A stretch of DNA of 33,191 nucleotides from Bradyrhizobium liaoningense (GTDB lineage: Bacteria > Pseudomonadota > Alphaproteobacteria > Rhizobiales > Xanthobacteraceae), in assembly GCF_018130785.1 (NCBI RefSeq), contig NZ_JAFCJT010000042.1, forward strand, positions 1-33,191, in the 5' to 3' direction. A program made the position numbers and the translations under genes. The notes under the pieces were generated by a model. That model was not told the origin of the DNA and ran no database searches. It was given only the letters and a program-made list of their open reading frames with translations. Each line of letters begins with the position of its first letter. The first letter of the stretch is position 1. Below, piece after piece: positions 32,038-33,191 of the stretch.

Positions 32038-32979
32038 TCAGTTCTTGTTCAGCGGGCGGGGTCGAAGGGGGGAGCCAGTCGGACATTCGAGCGCGGCACG
32101 ATCCCAGCGTCCGCTATCAGCTGCTGCCTGATAGGTGCTTTGCAGAAACGCCATGAGCGTGGCCTCTGGCTCGCTGGATTTTCGCACAAGGTCGTAGGGC
32201 AGGAGATATTCGCCGAGCTTCCGATCGAAGTATGCGCCCGCCGGCATGGTCTGTCCGTCAGCAAAGCCATTCGGGGTGGGGTAGGCATAAGAGTAGAAAG
32301 CCGCAAAGTCTGTACCACCTCCGCCCGGCCAAAAGCCGGCGGACGAGACCTCATCGCTATAGGCCTCGCGTGTCACGACATCCGGCAAACCCGGGACGCC
32401 CCCCGGGTGAAGCGGAGCGGAACGCCCAGAGAAGCGCGTCACCGCGAGATCGAAGCTGCCCCAGAAGAGATGGACCGGACTGACCTTCCCGGTGAACCCC
32501 GTCCGAAACCGATAAAACACTCCGCTGATCGCGACGAGGGCGCGGAAGAACCGCGTCACGGCGTCTGCGTCATAGGGCCTGATTTGGCGGTCCTCCGTGA
32601 ACGGGATCGGATCTGGGACCTCACTGGGCCGACCGTCAAACTCTGGTGTTCCGTCGAGATGTCCTACCAAATCACAGAACCGGGCGTGAAATTCCGCGAC
32701 GGACATTCGCCCGAGCGGCATTTCCGCCCTGCGCCCATCAGCTGCCTCTCCGATCAGGACATGACGGGAGAGATCGAAGACGATCTCGATACCTGATGCG
32801 TCTGGAATCAGCGAAGTCGTGAGCCCGCGTGCATTCACGTAGAAGGTCGCGTGCCAGGAATGGTTGACCCATGGCGTTCTCGCGAGCCGATACTTGCCGA
32901 CAATCTGGCAATACAGATGAAGCGCGGAACAGCTTTCGCGCCATGCCTCGAAGGGGATCTCCGGCCAGATCGCGCTCAT
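32038..32979 (-). CDS. DUF5996-family protein
   Basis: 313 aa, soluble. Family landmarks I recognise are QIVGKYRLARTPWVNHSWH, ARGLTTSLIP, EVPDPIPFTEDRQ, KVSPVHLFWGSFDLAVTRFS, then SDEVSSAGFWPGGGG and LGEYLLPYDLVR. The many conserved Trp, His and Asp residues suggest an enzyme, but no activity is known to me. I chose the ATG at 32979 because GGGAGGAG lies seven bases upstream. A longer reading to 33108 has no ribosome site. It appears to be a single-gene unit, convergent with the HIT gene. The remaining 212 bases to the window edge hold no gene I can support. Confidence 0.88.
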   Translation of the reverse strand: MSAIWPEIPFEAWRESCSALHLYCQIVGKYRLARTPWVNHSWHATFYVNARGLTTSLIPDASGIEIVFDLSRHVLIGEAADGRRAEMPLGRMSVAEFHARFCDLVGHLDGTPEFDGRPSEVPDPIPFTEDRQIRPYDADAVTRFFRALVAISGVFYRFRTGFTGKVSPVHLFWGSFDLAVTRFSGRSAPLHPGGVPGLPDVVTREAYSDEVSSAGFWPGGGGTDFAAFYSYAYPTPNGFADGQTMPAGAYFDRKLGEYLLPYDLVRKSSEPEATLMAFLQSTYQAAADSGRWDRAALECPTGSPLRPRPLNKN

Positions 32980-33191
32980 AGCGTCTCCTCCCTCAGGTTC
33001 GGTTCGGCTTGGCAAGACACTCACCTCGGCAAAAAGGCGACCCTGTGTCCGCTTTGGGCAGATTTTGTTGCAAAAGTCGGCTGTAACCGACGGATGTCTT
33101 TCGGCCATTCGGTCAGGCCGACCGGCTTTGATCCGCCGCCCCTAACGCTCTCAACGCAACTCCTACGCTACGCAATGCGCAAAGCATGAGC

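Overview
The window looks like chromosome of a Bradyrhizobium-type alphaproteobacterium (Nitrobacteraceae). The base composition is GC-rich with GC-rich third positions. Indicator genes are acdS with a divergent Lrp-type regulator, phaR/phaA/phaB for polyhydroxybutyrate, DUF4167, prmC and DUF5996. Intergenic spacers carry palindromic elements of types I associate with Bradyrhizobium genomes. No database was searched, so the assignment rests on recognised sequence features. I count 32 intact or partial protein genes, one clear pseudogene and one weaker gene remnant. I see no rRNA, no intact tRNA, no CRISPR array, no transposase and no phage genes.

Layout. 1-3433: tail of a NIPSNAP-like gene, a LysR regulator, and a divergent pair encoding an MFS exporter and an aldo/keto reductase. 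3441-5866 (minus): a divergent uracil-DNA-glycosylase-like protein whose stop codon overlaps the start of an amidohydrolase. 6117-9048: an amidase with a histone-H1-like basic tail, convergent with an orphan TadG-like protein. 9697-12861: metZ/metY and metA for homocysteine synthesis by direct sulfhydrylation, then a NodB-type deacetylase. 13169-15034: recQ. 15230-18809: ACC deaminase acdS, its divergent Lrp-type regulator, a second fold-type II PLP enzyme (Cds1-like) and an AhpD-fold protein. 19218-22304: a small exported protein, an HSL-type esterase divergent from a branched-chain aminotransferase, and a methyltransferase. 22407-25464: phaR divergent from phaA-phaB. 25564-26956: a DMT exporter, a small exported protein and a truncated flavin-reductase pseudogene. 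27031-29119: a cupin gene and gloB, divergent from a methyltransferase. 29250-32979: DUF4167, prmC, a HIT-family gene and DUF5996.

Functional links. MetA activates homoserine and MetZ/MetY introduces sulfide to give homocysteine. PhaA and PhaB make (R)-3-hydroxybutyryl-CoA under probable PhaR control. AcdS degrades the ethylene precursor ACC under probable control of the adjacent Lrp-type regulator. GloB completes methylglyoxal detoxification.

No clearly new multi-gene system is evident. The best leads are the coupled UDG-like/amidohydrolase pair, the histone-tailed amidase, the MetA with an altered active-site loop, and several well-defined palindromes in the acdR, phaA-phaB and metZ spacers.
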